In this document: positions 62,567-64,000 of the stretch, piece after piece
Position numbering within the stretch: the stretch's first letter is position 1
Layout: each line of letters opens with the position of its first letter
Origin: Paludibacter sp.
GTDB lineage: Bacteria > Bacteroidota > Bacteroidia > Bacteroidales > Paludibacteraceae
Assembly (NCBI GenBank): GCA_028690665.1
Contig: JAQVAV010000002.1
Span: 1-64,000 of the forward strand
Length of the DNA: 64,000 nucleotides
Direction of reading: 5' to 3'
The notes under the pieces: generated by a model
The model's input: the letters and a program-made list of their open reading frames with translations, nothing else
What the model was told of the DNA's origin: nothing
The model's database searches: none
Translations under genes and position numbers: made by a program

Positions 62567-64000
62567 ATGAAGATTAGTAAAATATTTATATCGTTTATAA
62601 TGCTCGCCACTTCTTTTGTTTCGTGTGACGATTATTTGACTGTTTTACCCGAAAACAATCAAAGTATGTACGATTACTGGAAGACCAAAGAAGAGGTAGA
62701 GGCTGTCCTGGGTGCAGGATATGTAAAACTACGCGATGCGCAGGAGTACCTTTTTTTATGGGGCGAAGCGCGCGGTAATGGAGTCTTGTTCTATAATGAT
62801 GGTAGTGATGGCGAAAAAGCAGCCAAAAAACTTCGCCAAATGGAAATTTTGGAAACAAATGCCCTTGCTAAATGGGATAAGTTATACGCCGTTATCAATA
62901 TGGCTAATTCGGTAATTAAGTATGGTCCGGATGTGGTTGATAGAGACGAATCGTTTAATGTGAATGTTATGCATTCTTATCTTTCAGAAGCTTATTTTCA
63001 ACGGGCTCTGGCTTATTTTTACTTAGTTCGTTTGTGGAAAGATGTGCCTTTTGTAAAAGAACCTTATGTCGATGACTCGGCTCCCTATATGTTGGCTGCA
63101 ACAGATGGAAATACTATTCTGGAAAGTTGCCTGACCGATTTGTATTCGGCACTTGATGCGGCCAAAGAAGTTTTTCCCGAAACAGACAATGAAAATCCGA
63201 TTAATACCAAAGGACGTGCAACAAAATGGGCGATTTATTCGCTGATTGCAGATATTCAGCTATGGTTGGGCGATTATGATAATTGTATTTCGGCCTGTGA
63301 GTCGGTGATGAACTCAAATCGGGTTGGTCTCTTAAACGGAACATTATGGTTTTCAAATTTTTATCCGGGTAATAGTAACGAAAGTATTTTTGAAATCCAG
63401 TATAGTTATTCTTTAAGTCAGACAAATTCATTTTTATCTTGGTTCTATACCAATATTAATTATACAATTTCTCCTTATATGCAGGAATTATATGAACAGA
63501 ATCAAGGTGATATTCGAGGCTTGGATGCTTCATATACCGAAGATTTATTGATTTGGAAATATATCGGAATTTCGGCATCAACAGCAAGAAATTCTAGTCA
63601 GCAGAATGATCAGAACTGGATTATTTACCGAATGGCGGATATTTACCTGATGGAAGCCGAAGCTTATATAATGAAAGGCGGGGAGGAGAATATGTCGAAG
63701 GCAATTGATCTGATAAATGATATTCGGAACAGGGCTGGTCTTGTAGATGAAAATGCCGGTACCAATCAGTTGGATATGATTAAAATTTTATTGGCAGAAC
63801 GCCAGCGGGAATTTTTTGCAGAAGGTAAAAACTGGTTCGACCTGATGCGTATTGGCAAACGTGATGTGGATGGATTTAAAAATCTATTTATCGACGAAGT
63901 GCTACAGGTTGCTTCGGCCAGTAATAAAGGAATGATACGTGCCAAACTTGAGGATGAGAACTCACGGTATTTGCCAATACATGCAGATGAACTTTTGGTA
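62567..64000 (+). CDS. SusD/RagB lipoprotein (second locus), 3' end outside window
   Basis: An open frame of 478 codons without stop runs to the window end. It starts with a lipoprotein signal ending in Cys20 (SFVSC). SusD-type helices follow (YFQRALAYFYLVRLWKDVPF near 143-162), then the family patterns IYRMADIYLMEAEAYIMKGG and LAERQREFFAEGKNWFDLMRIG. Only the last part, probably 30-60 residues, is missing. It forms the lid of the preceding SusC. Confidence 0.93.
   Translation, partial: MKISKIFISFIMLATSFVSCDDYLTVLPENNQSMYDYWKTKEEVEAVLGAGYVKLRDAQEYLFLWGEARGNGVLFYNDGSDGEKAAKKLRQMEILETNALAKWDKLYAVINMANSVIKYGPDVVDRDESFNVNVMHSYLSEAYFQRALAYFYLVRLWKDVPFVKEPYVDDSAPYMLAATDGNTILESCLTDLYSALDAAKEVFPETDNENPINTKGRATKWAIYSLIADIQLWLGDYDNCISACESVMNSNRVGLLNGTLWFSNFYPGNSNESIFEIQYSYSLSQTNSFLSWFYTNINYTISPYMQELYEQNQGDIRGLDASYTEDLLIWKYIGISASTARNSSQQNDQNWIIYRMADIYLMEAEAYIMKGGEENMSKAIDLINDIRNRAGLVDENAGTNQLDMIKILLAERQREFFAEGKNWFDLMRIGKRDVDGFKNLFIDEVLQVASASNKGMIRAKLEDENSRYLPIHADELLV

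Noticed and set aside
1-64000. CRISPR array, tRNA genes, prophage or conjugative element
   Set aside because: No regularly spaced repeats, no tRNA-like cloverleaf and no phage or transfer genes were recognised; the only mobile element is the IS at 15467-16912.

Overview
The window looks like a chromosome segment of an anaerobic, saccharolytic member of the Bacteroidetes, most likely order Bacteroidales. The evidence is two SusC/SusD outer-membrane systems, promoters of the Bacteroidetes form TTTG-N19-TAnnTTTG, no Shine-Dalgarno preference, low-to-moderate GC, and an electron-bifurcating [FeFe]-hydrogenase with all three maturases. A fermentative genus such as Paludibacter would fit, but that is a guess from gene content.

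Layout. 1-116: 3' end of a 5S rRNA gene and its terminator. 0.3-15.4 kb: a starch/maltodextrin utilisation locus. A minus-strand arm (LacI regulator, MFS sugar transporter, a GH65 maltose phosphorylase reduced to its N-terminal domain, SusA-type GH13, lipoprotein GH13, DMP19-like protein) diverges from a plus-strand susC-susD-susE arm. A decayed IS150-type element (15.5-16.9 kb) sits inside what looks like the terminator hairpin of the sus operon. 17-23.5 kb: housekeeping and transport genes (transglutaminase-like protein, RNase H fusion, MATE pump, TSUP anion exporter, TcdA, GNAT-like protein).

23.6-30.5 kb: the most unusual region. A Crp/Fnr regulator, apparently autoregulated, diverges from an operon encoding a DsrE-like protein, TusA, an MvhD/FlpD-type protein, two HdrA/QmoA-type flavoproteins, a small winged-helix protein and a QmoC-like membrane subunit. 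This suggests a membrane electron-transfer complex coupled to sulfur-carrier proteins, without any dissimilatory sulfate-reduction enzyme in the window.

30.8-36.2 kb: glutathione peroxidase, small lipoproteins, HIT protein and greA (with a terminator in its leader), an 82-bp sequence repeated exactly 317 bp apart, and miaB. 36.9-47.6 kb: hydrogen metabolism, with hydB-hydA-hydC on the plus strand, accessory genes (flavodoxin-ferredoxin fusion, WbuC-like cupin, DUF6263 lipoprotein), and hydG-hydF-hydE on the minus strand. 47.8-51.5 kb: LysR regulator with a YeiH-type exporter, a Nudix hydrolase and a small beta-barrel protein. 51.8-64 kb: a second polysaccharide locus (GH105, AraC regulator, GH65-like protein, fasciclin lipoprotein, SusC, and a SusD cut by the window end), probably for a uronic-acid-containing glycan.

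No tRNA gene and no CRISPR array were seen. Several intergenic spacers carry related, degenerate phrase-like repeats. Family assignments come from reading motifs; no database search was possible.
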